64,000 bases of DNA from Natrinema gelatinilyticum (GTDB lineage Archaea > Halobacteriota > Halobacteria > Halobacteriales > Natrialbaceae). Shown here in pieces: positions 25,905 through 34,487 of this stretch (within the stretch, counting starts at the first letter, position 1; every line of letters starts with the position of its first letter). A program made the position numbers and the translations under genes. The stretch is taken from contig NZ_CP100756.1 of the NCBI RefSeq assembly GCF_024266705.1, forward strand, positions 2,418,001 through 2,482,000, read 5' to 3'. The notes beneath the pieces were generated by a model. It was given only the letters and a program-made list of their open reading frames with translations. It was not told the DNA's origin and ran no database searches.

Positions 25905-26085
25905 CTGAATCTGCTTGTGGTACTCCGGGTGCGCTCAAAAACACGTCGAACCGAGTGCGATCGCCGATCCCGTCGCGGCGGGTGGCCCTTCGTTCCTACC
26001 GGCGCCGACCGAATCGTTCTGTGCTCCCGCGGCCCCCAACGTGAACGCGACCGTTCGAGACGTCGAAAAGAGACCGAAACGTAAC

Positions 26086-27261
26086 CTAGAAGAGCGGTTC
26101 GAGTTCGTCCTCGTCGTCTTCGACCAGTTCCTCGAGGTTCTCCTCACTTTCCCGTTGAATGTCGTCGATGTTGTCCTGTGCCTCGATAGCGACCTGCTGG
26201 AGGCGCTTGATTCGGGGAACGTTCGTCACGCCCGAGAGCAAAACCGCCGCGGCGACCTCCGGTTCGCCGCGCGGGAAGTCACCGCCGCGGACCTCCATGC
26301 TCCCGGTTTCCTCCTCGAGCCACTTCCGTCCGCGTTCGATACCTTTCCGGTTCAGGTAGTCCGAGGGACCGGAGAGGACGAGCAGGGCGCGTTCGGCGCC
26401 TTCGATCTCACACGGAAGCGTCAGTCGGCCGAGCGCGGCCTTACGGACGAGGCTCGTAATGCGGTTGGTCGTGTTCGCGGCGTCCAGGTTGTCGTCCCCG
26501 CTGGTATCGCCGGTGAACCGCGAGAGGAGCCCACCCGTGTTGAGTTCGACCTCTTCTGAGGCGAAGCCGACGGTGGAGACACCGCCGCCGGAGAGCGTGT
26601 TGATGATCTCCGAGGAGTCGACGACGCTCTCCGCGACTTCCTGGCCGTCGCTGACCTCGCCGGCACCGAAGAGAATGCCGAAGCGACGAACGATCTCTTC
26701 ATTGATCTGATCGTAGCCGCCCTCGACGGATTCGCCAGTCTGTCGCCAGGAATCGTTATCGAAGACGAGCAGGTTGTCGACCTCGCGGACGAACGTCGGG
26801 AACGAACGAGCCGCGTTGAGCGTGTATATCCCCCCTTCGTCCGTGGCAGGGAGGACGCCGAGCCCGTAGATGGGGATCGTATAGATCCGCTTTAGGTGCT
26901 TTGCGAGGATGGGCGCGCCGCCCGAACCGGTTCCGCCGCCCATGCCGGCGACGATCAGAAAGGCGTCGACCTCGTGGGTCGGAATCGAGTCGATGGCGTT
27001 TTGGGCCTCGTCGATGTCCTCTTCGGCGATTTCCGCGCCGAGTTCGTTATCAGCACCGACACCGTGACCCTTCACGCGGGCCTGGCCGATGAGGACACGA
27101 TTCTCCTGTGGAATATTATCGAGGCCGAGGAGATCCGCCTTCGCGGAGTTGACGGCAATCGCCGCGCGGACGATTCCGCTGTTCGTCCGATCGTCGTACT
27201 CGAGGAATCGATCGACGATCTTACCACCGGCCTGTCCGAATCCGATCATCGCCAGCTTCAT
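26086..27261 (-). CDS. CetZ tubulin/FtsZ-superfamily protein
   Basis: The protein has 391 residues. It is a GTP-dependent cytoskeletal protein of the archaeal CetZ family, involved in cell shape. It has the N-terminal MIGFGQAGGKIVDRF nucleotide loop, the tubulin signature GGGTGSG (108-114), the T7-type loop region EEIVRRFGILFG and an acidic C-terminal tail ending DEDELEPLF. Which CetZ paralogue it is cannot be settled here. TTTATAAC (27287-27294, complement) is 26 nt upstream of the ATG. Confidence 0.9.
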   Translation of the reverse strand: MKLAMIGFGQAGGKIVDRFLEYDDRTNSGIVRAAIAVNSAKADLLGLDNIPQENRVLIGQARVKGHGVGADNELGAEIAEEDIDEAQNAIDSIPTHEVDAFLIVAGMGGGTGSGGAPILAKHLKRIYTIPIYGLGVLPATDEGGIYTLNAARSFPTFVREVDNLLVFDNDSWRQTGESVEGGYDQINEEIVRRFGILFGAGEVSDGQEVAESVVDSSEIINTLSGGGVSTVGFASEEVELNTGGLLSRFTGDTSGDDNLDAANTTNRITSLVRKAALGRLTLPCEIEGAERALLVLSGPSDYLNRKGIERGRKWLEEETGSMEVRGGDFPRGEPEVAAAVLLSGVTNVPRIKRLQQVAIEAQDNIDDIQRESEENLEELVEDDEDELEPLF

Positions 27262-27299
27262 TGTTTGATAGGGGCCCCGTTGGATTTATAACAGTTCGA

Positions 27300-27450
27300 T
27301 GAAGGATATAAATCTTGTGCTGACGTGAATTTCCTGAATAAATCAATAACGAGTTTGACTGATCAGTTAGTGGGGTTTCTGGCGGATATTATGATGTACA
27401 TTAGCAAATGTACAAATTATCGAATTATATTTTATATTATTCGGGCGCGC
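27300..27450. promoter_or_regulatory. AT-rich region upstream of cetZ-like gene, with palindrome
   Basis: This patch is much richer in A+T than its surroundings. It contains the perfect interrupted palindrome TGTACATT-AGCA-AATGTACA (27395-27414) and a long TATA-like run (27424-27440). It lies between the start of the CetZ gene and the convergent end of the NDUFA9-like gene. It may be a distal control region, or a promoter for a plus-strand transcript without a clear open frame. Confidence 0.45.
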
Positions 27451-27489
27451 CAAGTATGGCCGGTCGTGACCGCACTGTCGTGGCCGTCG

Positions 27490-28407
27490 TCAGGTCGTTT
27501 TCATCGGCCTCTCACCCGCGCTCGAGGGTTCGAGACCGAGTTGTTCGCCGAGGGTCCGCAAGTCGGCCGGGTCGTGGTCGAACGCGCTCACGTCGTTGTC
27601 CGAGACGGTATTGTCGATTTCGAGCGACCGAGCCTGGTCGGGACCGAACGGAACGAACGGAACAGGTCCTGCCGCGGCGAATCCGAGTTTGGAAATGGCC
27701 ATCGGAACGGGGACGATCATGACGTCTTTGCCCTCGGCTTGGTAGACGAGTTCCGTCACGTCCGCGAGGGTGAGGACCTGCGGACCGGCGACTTCGTAGG
27801 TCTCACCGACGTGGGCGCCGTCTTCTAGGGCGTCGGCCAGCAGCGGGACGAGGTCGCCGACCCAGATCGGCTGAAATCGTGTCTTCCCACCTCCAGGCAG
27901 TCCCGTCACGTACGGCGTGGTCACCGTTTTCGTGAAGTCAGTGAACTCGGCGCCCTCGCCGAAGACGACCGAGGGGCGAACGATCGTCCACTCGAGAGAC
28001 GAGTCCCTGACGACCGCTTCCGCCTTCCCCTTGGCGCGAAGGAAGGCGGTGGTGGCGTTCGGATCGGCCCCGAGCCCGCTCATTTGGAGGAACCGGTCGA
28101 CGTCGCCGGCTTCGGCGGCGCGAACGAGGTTTTCCGTCCCACCGAGGTGGACCTCTTCGTGCGTCTTCCCGCGTGGGGGCTGATAGAGCGGTGAAAGGGA
28201 CACGAGGTTGACGACCGCATCGTGGTCCGCGACCGTCTCAACGATCGAGTCGTACGCGCTGACGTCGCCCATAGCCGAATCGACGCCCTCTGGGAGGTCG
28301 TCGGCCGGGGATCGTGACAGCGCCGTTACCTCGTGGCCGCGCTCGGCCAGTTCTGCACACAGATTCGTGCCAATGAAGCCGGTGCCGCCGGCGACGAGGA
28401 TCTTCAT
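27490..28407 (-). CDS. NDUFA9-like NAD(P)-binding epimerase-family protein
   Basis: The protein has 305 residues. The extended SDR/NmrA-like Rossmann start is MKILVAGGTGFIGTNL, followed by VVNLVSLSPLYQPP, LQMSGLGADPN, AKGKAEAVVRDSSLEWTIVRPSVVFGEG and a C-terminal substrate region. Prokaryotic homologues are often called complex I NDUFA9-like, but no complex I gene is near, so a role in quinone or lipid metabolism is only a guess. ATG 28407 is supported by ATATATAG (28431-28438, complement) about 27 nt upstream. Confidence 0.85.
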   Translation of the reverse strand: MKILVAGGTGFIGTNLCAELAERGHEVTALSRSPADDLPEGVDSAMGDVSAYDSIVETVADHDAVVNLVSLSPLYQPPRGKTHEEVHLGGTENLVRAAEAGDVDRFLQMSGLGADPNATTAFLRAKGKAEAVVRDSSLEWTIVRPSVVFGEGAEFTDFTKTVTTPYVTGLPGGGKTRFQPIWVGDLVPLLADALEDGAHVGETYEVAGPQVLTLADVTELVYQAEGKDVMIVPVPMAISKLGFAAAGPVPFVPFGPDQARSLEIDNTVSDNDVSAFDHDPADLRTLGEQLGLEPSSAGERPMKTT

Positions 28408-28503
28408 ACAATGGATATGCAGACACGGCGATATATAGATGGGCGACTGCACTGTATGGCTCCTCTCGACAGATTGTAGTAGTAGTCACGACGAGGTGTG
28501 ACC

Positions 28504-29106
28504 ATGCTCGTCACGCTCGAGGGGTTAGATGGTAGCGGCAAGACGACGGTTTGGAAGGCCCTGCACGAGCGCTATCCGGACGCCACGTTTACGCGCGAAC
28601 CGACGGATTCGTGGTACGGCGACGCCGTCTATCGCTCGATCGAGGACGACGACGCGGATCCGCTCGCCGAACTCTTTCTCTACACCGCCGATCACGCCGA
28701 TCACCTCTCACGAGTGATCGAACCCGCACTCGAGCGCGGCGATCTCGTGGTCTCCGATCGCTACTCCGACTCCCGGTTCGCCTATCAGGGTGCGACCCTC
28801 GAAGCGGCCGATGCCCACGGTCTCGCGGATCCGCTCGAGTACGTCGTGGACGTCCATCGGCCGTTCTCGATCGAACCGACGCTGACGATCTACCTCGAGC
28901 TCGATCCCGAAACGGCCGCGGCGCGAGCGGGTACGACGAACAAGTTCGAGCGGGCCGACTACCTCGCATCGGTTCGCGACAACTACGAGCGGTTGATCGA
29001 GCGAGATCCCGACCGGTTCGCCCGCGTCGATGCGACCCAGTCGCCGGACGCCGTTCTCGAGGCGGTGACCGAGACACTTGCGGCGACCGTCTCAGAGTCG
29101 CGATAG
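28504..29106 (+). CDS. tmk: Thymidylate kinase
   Basis: The protein has 200 residues and phosphorylates dTMP to dTDP. It has P-loop [11 protein letters not shown] (4-14), the DR(Y/H) motif in [19 protein letters not shown], and the lid region [18 protein letters not shown] 28504 matches the family; a GTG lies two codons upstream. It is divergent from the NDUFA9-like gene. Confidence 0.92.
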   Translation: MLVTLEGLDGSGKTTVWKALHERYPDATFTREPTDSWYGDAVYRSIEDDDADPLAELFLYTADHADHLSRVIEPALERGDLVVSDRYSDSRFAYQGATLEAADAHGLADPLEYVVDVHRPFSIEPTLTIYLELDPETAAARAGTTNKFERADYLASVRDNYERLIERDPDRFARVDATQSPDAVLEAVTETLAATVSESR

Positions 29107-29199
29107 GCGCGTTTTCGGGCCGTCGTCTGCGTCGTTGAGAACGTGAGGCGTCGGTCTCGGGCAAAGGCTTTAGTCGTGCCAGGGTGTACCACACCGCCG

Positions 29200-29430
29200 A
29201 TGGTCCACGCGTTCATCATGGTGAAGACAGCCGCCGGGAAATCCGAGGGCCTCCTCGCGGAGATCGGCGACCTCGAGTCGGTCACCGCTGCCCACATCGT
29301 CGCGGGTAACTACGACATTATCGCGGAAATCGACGCGCCCGAAGTCTACGACGTGTTACAGACTGTCTCCTCGAGCATTCAGGGCCTCAGCGGTGTCACC
29401 GACACGAAAACGTACATCGCGATGGGATAG
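29200..29430 (+). CDS. Lrp/AsnC-type ligand-binding (RAM) domain protein
   Basis: This 76-residue protein is a RAM domain only, without the DNA-binding HTH: VHAFIMVKTAAGKSEGLLAEI, SVTAAHIVAGNYDIIAEID, SGVTDTKTYIAMG. Stand-alone RAM proteins form small-molecule-binding oligomers. It is paralogous to the gene at 30330, and the TrkA gene lies between them. ATG 29200 has a GCTTTAG box about 27 nt upstream. Confidence 0.88.
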   Translation: MVHAFIMVKTAAGKSEGLLAEIGDLESVTAAHIVAGNYDIIAEIDAPEVYDVLQTVSSSIQGLSGVTDTKTYIAMG

Positions 29431-29589
29431 AGAGCGCTCCCTCCCGATCGGTCTGTACGACCGATTGAAATCCTGCCTGCCGGCCGCTCGGCGTTTTTCG
29501 TCCTTCTCGTCGCTCGAGCGCCGCCTTCCGAACAATTAGCATGGTACATGGGGGCAAACTTATTCACCCGTGCGAGCGTATCCCCGTTC

Positions 29590-30330
29590 ATGCGGTTCGT
29601 GATTATCGGGGCTGGACGGGTCGGTTTGCGTACAGCGCGTGTCTTGCGTGACGAAGGCCACGAGGTGACGCTGGTCGAACGCGACGACCGGCGGGTCAAG
29701 CGCGCCCGTACGCAGGAGTTCACCGTCGTAGACGGCGATGGTTCCCGCGATGTCGTTCTCGAGGAGGCTGGCGTCACGACGGCCGACGCCGTCGGTGCGT
29801 TGACCGGCGATTTGAACGTCAACTTCACGGCCTGTATGATCGCCAACCATTACGGCTGTCGGACGGTCATGCGAATCGACGAAGCCTATCGAGAGGGAAT
29901 CTACCGGAAGTACGCCGATCAGGTCGACGAGGTGGTCTACCCCGAGCGCCTCGGCGCAATCGGCGCGAAAAACGCCTTGCTCGGCGGAACCATCCGCGCC
30001 ATCGCCGACATCGCACCGCACCTACAGGTCGTCGAACTCACGATCACCGATTCGGCCCCCGTCAACGGGTATACGATTAGCGAACTGCAGTTGCCGGCCG
30101 ACGCGACCGTCCTCGCGTTCGGCAAGCACGACCGACCGCTTGGTATCCCGGATCCCGACCTGTCGCTCGAGGTCGGCGACCGGCTCGTCGTCCTCGCGGA
30201 CTTCGACGTCTTGAGCGACATCCGCCAGCTGCTGGTCGGTAAAACGGCCAGTCGGGCGGCCACGAATTCGGGCGACGAGTCGGCGGCGACGAAACTCGAG
30301 CCGGATACCGACACTGGAGGTGTCAACTGA
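29590..30330 (+). CDS. TrkA-type potassium transport regulatory protein
   Basis: The protein has 246 residues. The TrkA-N Rossmann domain (MRFVIIGAGRVGLRTARVL, TLVERD, VDGDGSRDVVLEEAG) is followed by a TrkA-C domain (about 140-215: VVELTITDSAPVNGYTISEL, DRLVVLADFDVL). Such subunits bind NAD(H)/nucleotides and gate Trk/Ktr potassium uptake. ATG 29590 is supported by an ACTTATTC box about 27 nt upstream. It overlaps the next RAM gene by 1 nt (TGATG). No TrkH channel gene is in the window. Confidence 0.9.
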   Translation: MRFVIIGAGRVGLRTARVLRDEGHEVTLVERDDRRVKRARTQEFTVVDGDGSRDVVLEEAGVTTADAVGALTGDLNVNFTACMIANHYGCRTVMRIDEAYREGIYRKYADQVDEVVYPERLGAIGAKNALLGGTIRAIADIAPHLQVVELTITDSAPVNGYTISELQLPADATVLAFGKHDRPLGIPDPDLSLEVGDRLVVLADFDVLSDIRQLLVGKTASRAATNSGDESAATKLEPDTDTGGVN

Positions 30331-30560
30331 TGGTCACGGCATTCGTTATGATCAAAGCAAACACTGGAGAGGCGGATCGACTCAAAGAGAGCATCGACTC
30401 AATCGCAGGTGTGCAGTCGGTTCATATCGTCGCCGGCGACGTCGACCTCATCGCGAAAGCGCAGGTCGAAACGCCAGCCGAGGTCAAAGAGATCGCAGCT
30501 ACCCGAATCCAGGCCATCGAAGGCGTCGAAGACACGCAGACGTACATTGCGATGGACTGA
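30330..30560 (+). CDS. Lrp/AsnC-type ligand-binding (RAM) domain protein
   Basis: This is a 76-residue paralogue of the protein at 29200: MVTAFVMIKANTGEADRLKE, VHIVAGDVDLIAKAQVE, EGVEDTQTYIAMD. It is translationally coupled to the TrkA gene (1-nt TGATG overlap), so it probably works with it, perhaps sensing a ligand that tunes K+ uptake. Confidence 0.88.
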   Translation: MVTAFVMIKANTGEADRLKESIDSIAGVQSVHIVAGDVDLIAKAQVETPAEVKEIAATRIQAIEGVEDTQTYIAMD

Positions 30561-30691
30561 CACACCCGTTCGCGCTGTCGTTCGAGCGTCGCTTCGCGCC
30601 TGCTGCGTGCAATATCGTCGGATCCTACGGGGTGTGGTCCCGTCGAAATCGACTCGTCCGCGACGCCTGATTCAGTATGTCTGCTGCGCGG

Positions 30692-31138
30692 TCAATCGAG
30701 CCACATCTCGAGCGCAGCGAGAACCCTGTCGGCCGCGTCCTCGGAACTGCATTCGTCGGTATCGACCACGAGGTCGGCATTGGGTTCGTCGAACTCCCGA
30801 TAGACCACGTGTACTCCCTGCTCGTCGATCGGATTCGCACGGTGACGGTTTCGATCGAGGCAGGTCTTGAGGCCGGCGGTCGCGAGGACGAACCGGAGAT
30901 CGCCGAGCGCCCGAAACCGCGTTTGCCACGTTCGACGGTAGAACGTCCCGTCGACGAGCGTAATCCCTGTCGACGGCGCGTCGGCGACCTGCTCGGCCAG
31001 TTGATCGTAGGTACGACTCGAGAAGTCGTCCGAGTGAAACAACCGGACGGGGCTGCCGCTCGACTCGAGTCGATCCCGGACCAGGGTCGCGATAGTGGTC
31101 TTTCCCGCCCCCGGTGGACCGCAGATGGCGACGATCAC
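30692..31138 (-). CDS. P-loop kinase, ATP-binding protein (PSTK/adenylylsulfate-kinase-like)
   Basis: The protein has 148 residues. Walker A is GPPGAGKTT (7-15); HSDDFSSRTYDQL and LVDGTFYRRTWQTRF follow, as in small kinases acting on tRNA-bound or small substrates. It is shorter than true L-seryl-tRNA(Sec) kinase, and haloarchaea are not expected to use selenocysteine, so the substrate is unknown. The start is GTG, with TGGTATAGC about 25 nt upstream. Confidence 0.75.
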   Translation of the reverse strand: MIVAICGPPGAGKTTIATLVRDRLESSGSPVRLFHSDDFSSRTYDQLAEQVADAPSTGITLVDGTFYRRTWQTRFRALGDLRFVLATAGLKTCLDRNRHRANPIDEQGVHVVYREFDEPNADLVVDTDECSSEDAADRVLAALEMWLD

Positions 31139-31268
31139 GGCCGTCGGTAGCGGCCGCCGCTATACCAATGGCTCGATCCGAGCAGTGAGGGTGTCGTCTG
31201 GTATCAGCGGAGACGATCCAGGTTGTCGAAGGGCCGGTTCGAGGTGGGGACCGCACATGCCCACGGCA

Positions 31269-31403
31269 TTACACGAACGACTTGTCCGATGCACTTGCAG
31301 GAAGTTCCGCGAGGCACTGTCGACAGTAGGAGTAAAAAAAGTCGTTCTCGGTCTCACAGACCGGGCATTTCTGCTGATCCGTGGGCTCGCCTGATGTCGA
31401 CAT
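31269..31403 (-). CDS. Small zinc-finger protein, 44 aa
   Basis: The frame reads MSTSGEPTDQQKCPVCETEN, DFFYSYCRQCLAELP, ASASDKSFV. Two CxxC knuckles with an aromatic patch between them are typical of the small zinc-finger proteins abundant in haloarchaea. A CTTTTC box about 25 nt upstream of the ATG supports expression. It is below usual gene-length cut-offs and easily missed. Confidence 0.75.
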   Translation of the reverse strand: MSTSGEPTDQQKCPVCETENDFFYSYCRQCLAELPASASDKSFV

Positions 31404-31515
31404 GTGCGTCAATTCGAACCGCGGACGAAAAGACGCGGGGCTGACGAATGCAAGGGTCCGCGCCTATCGCGATCCCGAATCGGGCACCGCCAGAGACGCA
31501 TACTCGAGTCGGCAG

Positions 31516-31532
31516 CACACACACACACACAC
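31516..31532. repeat. (CA)n microsatellite
   Basis: Eight CA units plus C, in the gap after the membrane protein gene ending at 31541, flanked on both sides by ACTCGAG. It may be prone to slippage, but no coding frame crosses it. Confidence 0.8.
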
Positions 31533-31540
31533 TCGAGATT

Positions 31541-32578
31541 TCACTCCCAGTCGATTTCCTCGCCGCGACTCGACTCCCTGAGGATGAACGGGCCGATCGC
31601 CAGCGTCCGCTTTGCGACCGTCGCGATCCGCAGAATAAAGGCGATCAGCAGGAGGAAAGGAGTGACGGCGATGGTCGCCGCGAGTGCGACGATCCACACC
31701 AGATAATCGATTCGCAGGAGCGTTCCGGTCACGGCAGTGGCATCGAAGAACATGATCATCGACAGCGTGATCACCAGCGCGGGAACGGCCACGTACATCA
31801 TCGCCCGCGAGAGGTTGATCAGTTCCCACTGGAAGTAGAGCGTCTTGAAGTGCTCACGCGCGAGGCCGAACAGCTCCAGCGTCTCGAGCAAGTCGTCGTA
31901 CGCGGTACGGATTTCGTCGTCGAACTGGTCCGTATGGGCGTTCTCGATTCGGCGCAGCCGAAAGATTTTCCACGAATAGTTGTAGTCGAGCGCCGCCTTG
32001 AGCACGTCGTATGTCCCGAACTGTGCGTTCTCGAGTTCCCCGCGGATCGAGTCGGCGTGGGACGTGATGTTATCGGTGAAGGCGTCGACGCGATCGCCGA
32101 ACTCCTCGCTGGAACTCTCGGAAACGGCGTCGCGAAATTCGGTTGCGCGCTCCTCGGAGGCGGCGACGACTGCTTGTAGGAACGATGCCGGTTCGGGTGG
32201 ACTGATTGGCGCGTCGATCGCCGACTCGACGTCGTCTCGAAAGTCCATGGCGCCTTCGAACCGCTCGCGCTGGTCCTCGACGGCCCCGAGTTCCTGTGAA
32301 AGGACGAGCGAGTTGATCGTGACCACCAGCGTCACGCCGGTTATCAACGCGGTCACGAGCGCCTGGAAGGCGGTTTCGACCGGGTCGCTCGTGCCGATGA
32401 GGGCCCGAAGTGAGACGGGGCTGATGCGAGCGACGACGAGCAGGCCTCCGAAGACGAAGACCATCAACGCAGCCGTGATCACCCACCGATTCGTGTCCAG
32501 TAATAGCCGGTGCTTCATCGTCGGGGCCTCGCTGCGCTGGGCCATCGTATCGCTCGGCCGGGAGCCGTCGCCGCTCAT
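31541..32578 (-). CDS. Conserved haloarchaeal membrane protein, four helices
   Basis: The protein has 345 residues. Two N-terminal helices (VITAALMVFVFGGLLVVARI; FQALVTALITGVTLVVTINSLVLSQELG) and two C-terminal helices (YVAVPALVITLSMIMFF; LVWIVALAATIAVTPFLLLIAFILRI) enclose a long acidic cytoplasmic helical domain. The architecture resembles DUF2254-type or mechanosensitive-like membrane proteins but I cannot assign a family. ATG 32578 has an AATATATC box about 30 nt upstream. Confidence 0.7.
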   Translation of the reverse strand: MSGDGSRPSDTMAQRSEAPTMKHRLLLDTNRWVITAALMVFVFGGLLVVARISPVSLRALIGTSDPVETAFQALVTALITGVTLVVTINSLVLSQELGAVEDQRERFEGAMDFRDDVESAIDAPISPPEPASFLQAVVAASEERATEFRDAVSESSSEEFGDRVDAFTDNITSHADSIRGELENAQFGTYDVLKAALDYNYSWKIFRLRRIENAHTDQFDDEIRTAYDDLLETLELFGLAREHFKTLYFQWELINLSRAMMYVAVPALVITLSMIMFFDATAVTGTLLRIDYLVWIVALAATIAVTPFLLLIAFILRIATVAKRTLAIGPFILRESSRGEEIDWE

Positions 32579-32693
32579 CGTACGACCCCGACGGTACCAC
32601 GGCCCCGCAAATATATCTACGCCAGTACTGCACAGCGTGGCTCGAATACGGCCAACCACAGGGGATATTATTCTGCAGCCGCACCGTAGTAAC

Positions 32694-33737
32694 GTGACTC
32701 TCCGGGCAGAGACCGAATTCTCGTTCGAACTTCGGACGTGTCGATGGGTCGAACGAGAGTGGCAATCGGACGCGGCCGACCGCTCGATCATCGTCGCTCG
32801 ACAGCTCGGAACGAAACGACGCCGCTGGGACACCATCGTCCTCGAGTGCGATTCCGACGGGCTCCGTCGACGGGCGAATTTCGGCCCCGACCGGCTCGAT
32901 AGCGATTTGCTTCACGTCGTCCGGAACGCCCCCGACGAGTGGACGTACTACCGTGCGACGCTGCCACATCCCGGCTACCCGTGGCGGTACGTCCGCGAGG
33001 CGATTCATCGCGCCGACGACCGCGGGATCGTCGAGACGAGGCGGAACGGCAACCGGATCGAAATCCGACGGAAATGGGAGTATCCCGACTGGCTCGAGCG
33101 GATCGTCGCGATCGAGAACAAACCCGACCTCGAGGCGAGCGCGGCCCGAGCGCTCGCCTCCCAGCTCGAGTACGACGTCGCGATGGGACTGGCTGACGAA
33201 GTCTGGGTCGCGACCCGCGCGACCGGCGAGCGTGTCGAACCGGTTCTCTTCGAAGGACTCCCGGTCGAGGTCGGCATCCTCGCGCTCGATCCCGAGGCGC
33301 TGGCGGCTGAGGTCGCCTGGCACCCCCGCACGCTGGCAGCTGACGAACCGGGGACACGAATTCTCGAGCGTCCCGACGGAGGACGGCACGACGGCTCCGC
33401 TGCTCGATTCGAATACGTCGCTCCCGAAACGAAAGCCGACACCCGGCTCGCGATCGCCGAACGTGCGTACGAACGCGGCTGGCGCTCGTTCGTCGACACG
33501 ATGCGACCCGACTGTCGGCACTTCCAGTTATGGGCATCTGACTCGCGACAGGCGGTGCCCTATTGCGCCGCCAACGACCGCGCCCAAACGGCCGCCGAGT
33601 GTTCCGGTGGCTGTGCCGACTTCGAACCCGAACCACCGGCGTGGCGCACCCGCAGCTGGCCGATCGAAGGCGGGCCGGGAAAACGGTCTCAGAAACTCCT
33701 CGAGGAGCGTCGCCGGCGGCGACGGCCGGGATTGTAG
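32694..33737 (+). CDS. DUF5787-type haloarchaeal protein
   Basis: The protein has 347 residues. It contains segments recalling restriction-endonuclease-like folds (RIVAIENKPDLEASAARALASQLEYDVAMGLADEVWVAT: an E-x-K pair with a following helix) and a C-terminal Cys cluster (RPDCRHFQLW, VPYCAAND, AECSGGCADF) that could bind a metal cluster, rather like PD-(D/E)xK nucleases with a four-Cys site. The DUF assignment is from memory and the nuclease idea is inference. GTG 32694 has a GATATTATT box about 27 nt upstream. Confidence 0.7.
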   Translation: MTLRAETEFSFELRTCRWVEREWQSDAADRSIIVARQLGTKRRRWDTIVLECDSDGLRRRANFGPDRLDSDLLHVVRNAPDEWTYYRATLPHPGYPWRYVREAIHRADDRGIVETRRNGNRIEIRRKWEYPDWLERIVAIENKPDLEASAARALASQLEYDVAMGLADEVWVATRATGERVEPVLFEGLPVEVGILALDPEALAAEVAWHPRTLAADEPGTRILERPDGGRHDGSAARFEYVAPETKADTRLAIAERAYERGWRSFVDTMRPDCRHFQLWASDSRQAVPYCAANDRAQTAAECSGGCADFEPEPPAWRTRSWPIEGGPGKRSQKLLEERRRRRRPGL

Positions 33738-33852
33738 CAGTCTCAGCGGGCCCACCGGTCCGCCGTTCCGACCGGCCCCCGTCTCAGCGGGCCACGGGTC
33801 CCGGACCGGCCCCGATTCTGGACGGTCCGTCCGTGCGATTCCAGCGGCGAAT

Positions 33853-34353
33853 TCAACTGGAGACGCCGACTTCGAGATCGTCGCGCTCGAGGGCCAGTCG
33901 GAACGTCGGGACGGTTCGGTACTCGACTTCGACGACGCCCTTGCGGCGCAGACTCTGGAGCCCGGAGCGAACGTCCTCGGCGTCGGGATCGACGTCGTAG
34001 GCGTCCCGGAGCTTGTGCAGCACGGAGACCACGCTCTCCGATTCTTCGTCGGGGCCGGCGAGCACGTCGACGATCTGGGCCTGTAGTTCAGGAACGCGGA
34101 TCCGAGAGGGTATTCCGTCGTCTTCGTCGCTCTCGACGCCTGGCTCCACGTCGACGAGCTCCGCGGCGTCGGCGGTCGCTCGGATCAGACTGTTGTCGTC
34201 TCGGAAATAGTAGTCCCCGAGTTCGTTCTCGAGGTACTGGTGGACTTCGCTCCCGCTTTCCATCCCCCATCGGTCCTGGAGTTCGGCATTCTTCGTCGGC
34301 TGTAGCTCCACCACGTCCGCCAACCGTTCCGTTGCCTCCTCAGAGAGCGTCAT
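33853..34353 (-). CDS. DUF5797-type protein, probable winged-helix regulator
   Basis: The protein has 166 residues. The N-terminal part (SEEATERLADVVELQPTKNAELQDRWGMESGSEVHQYLENEL) looks like a winged helix with a following RDDNSLIRAT segment, and a second helical domain (QAQIVDVLAGPDEESESVVSVLHKLRDAYDV) resembles another wHTH. It probably binds DNA; targets are unknown. A GCAAAAGTAC box is about 26 nt upstream. Confidence 0.7.
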   Translation of the reverse strand: MTLSEEATERLADVVELQPTKNAELQDRWGMESGSEVHQYLENELGDYYFRDDNSLIRATADAAELVDVEPGVESDEDDGIPSRIRVPELQAQIVDVLAGPDEESESVVSVLHKLRDAYDVDPDAEDVRSGLQSLRRKGVVEVEYRTVPTFRLALERDDLEVGVSS

Positions 34354-34487
34354 CGTCGAACTGTATGCGGATACAGTACTTTTGCGTTGCGTCCCACCTC
34401 GGGTATCGCGGGCGTCCGAACCCGAGTGCTGCGTTCCAACCAGTTCACTCCTATCCGATCGGACGTCCGCCAACCGAAGGAACGTCG

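Noticed and set aside
30692..31138. True L-seryl-tRNA(Sec) kinase
   Set aside because: The protein is too short and there is no selenocysteine machinery context, so only a general P-loop kinase call is made.
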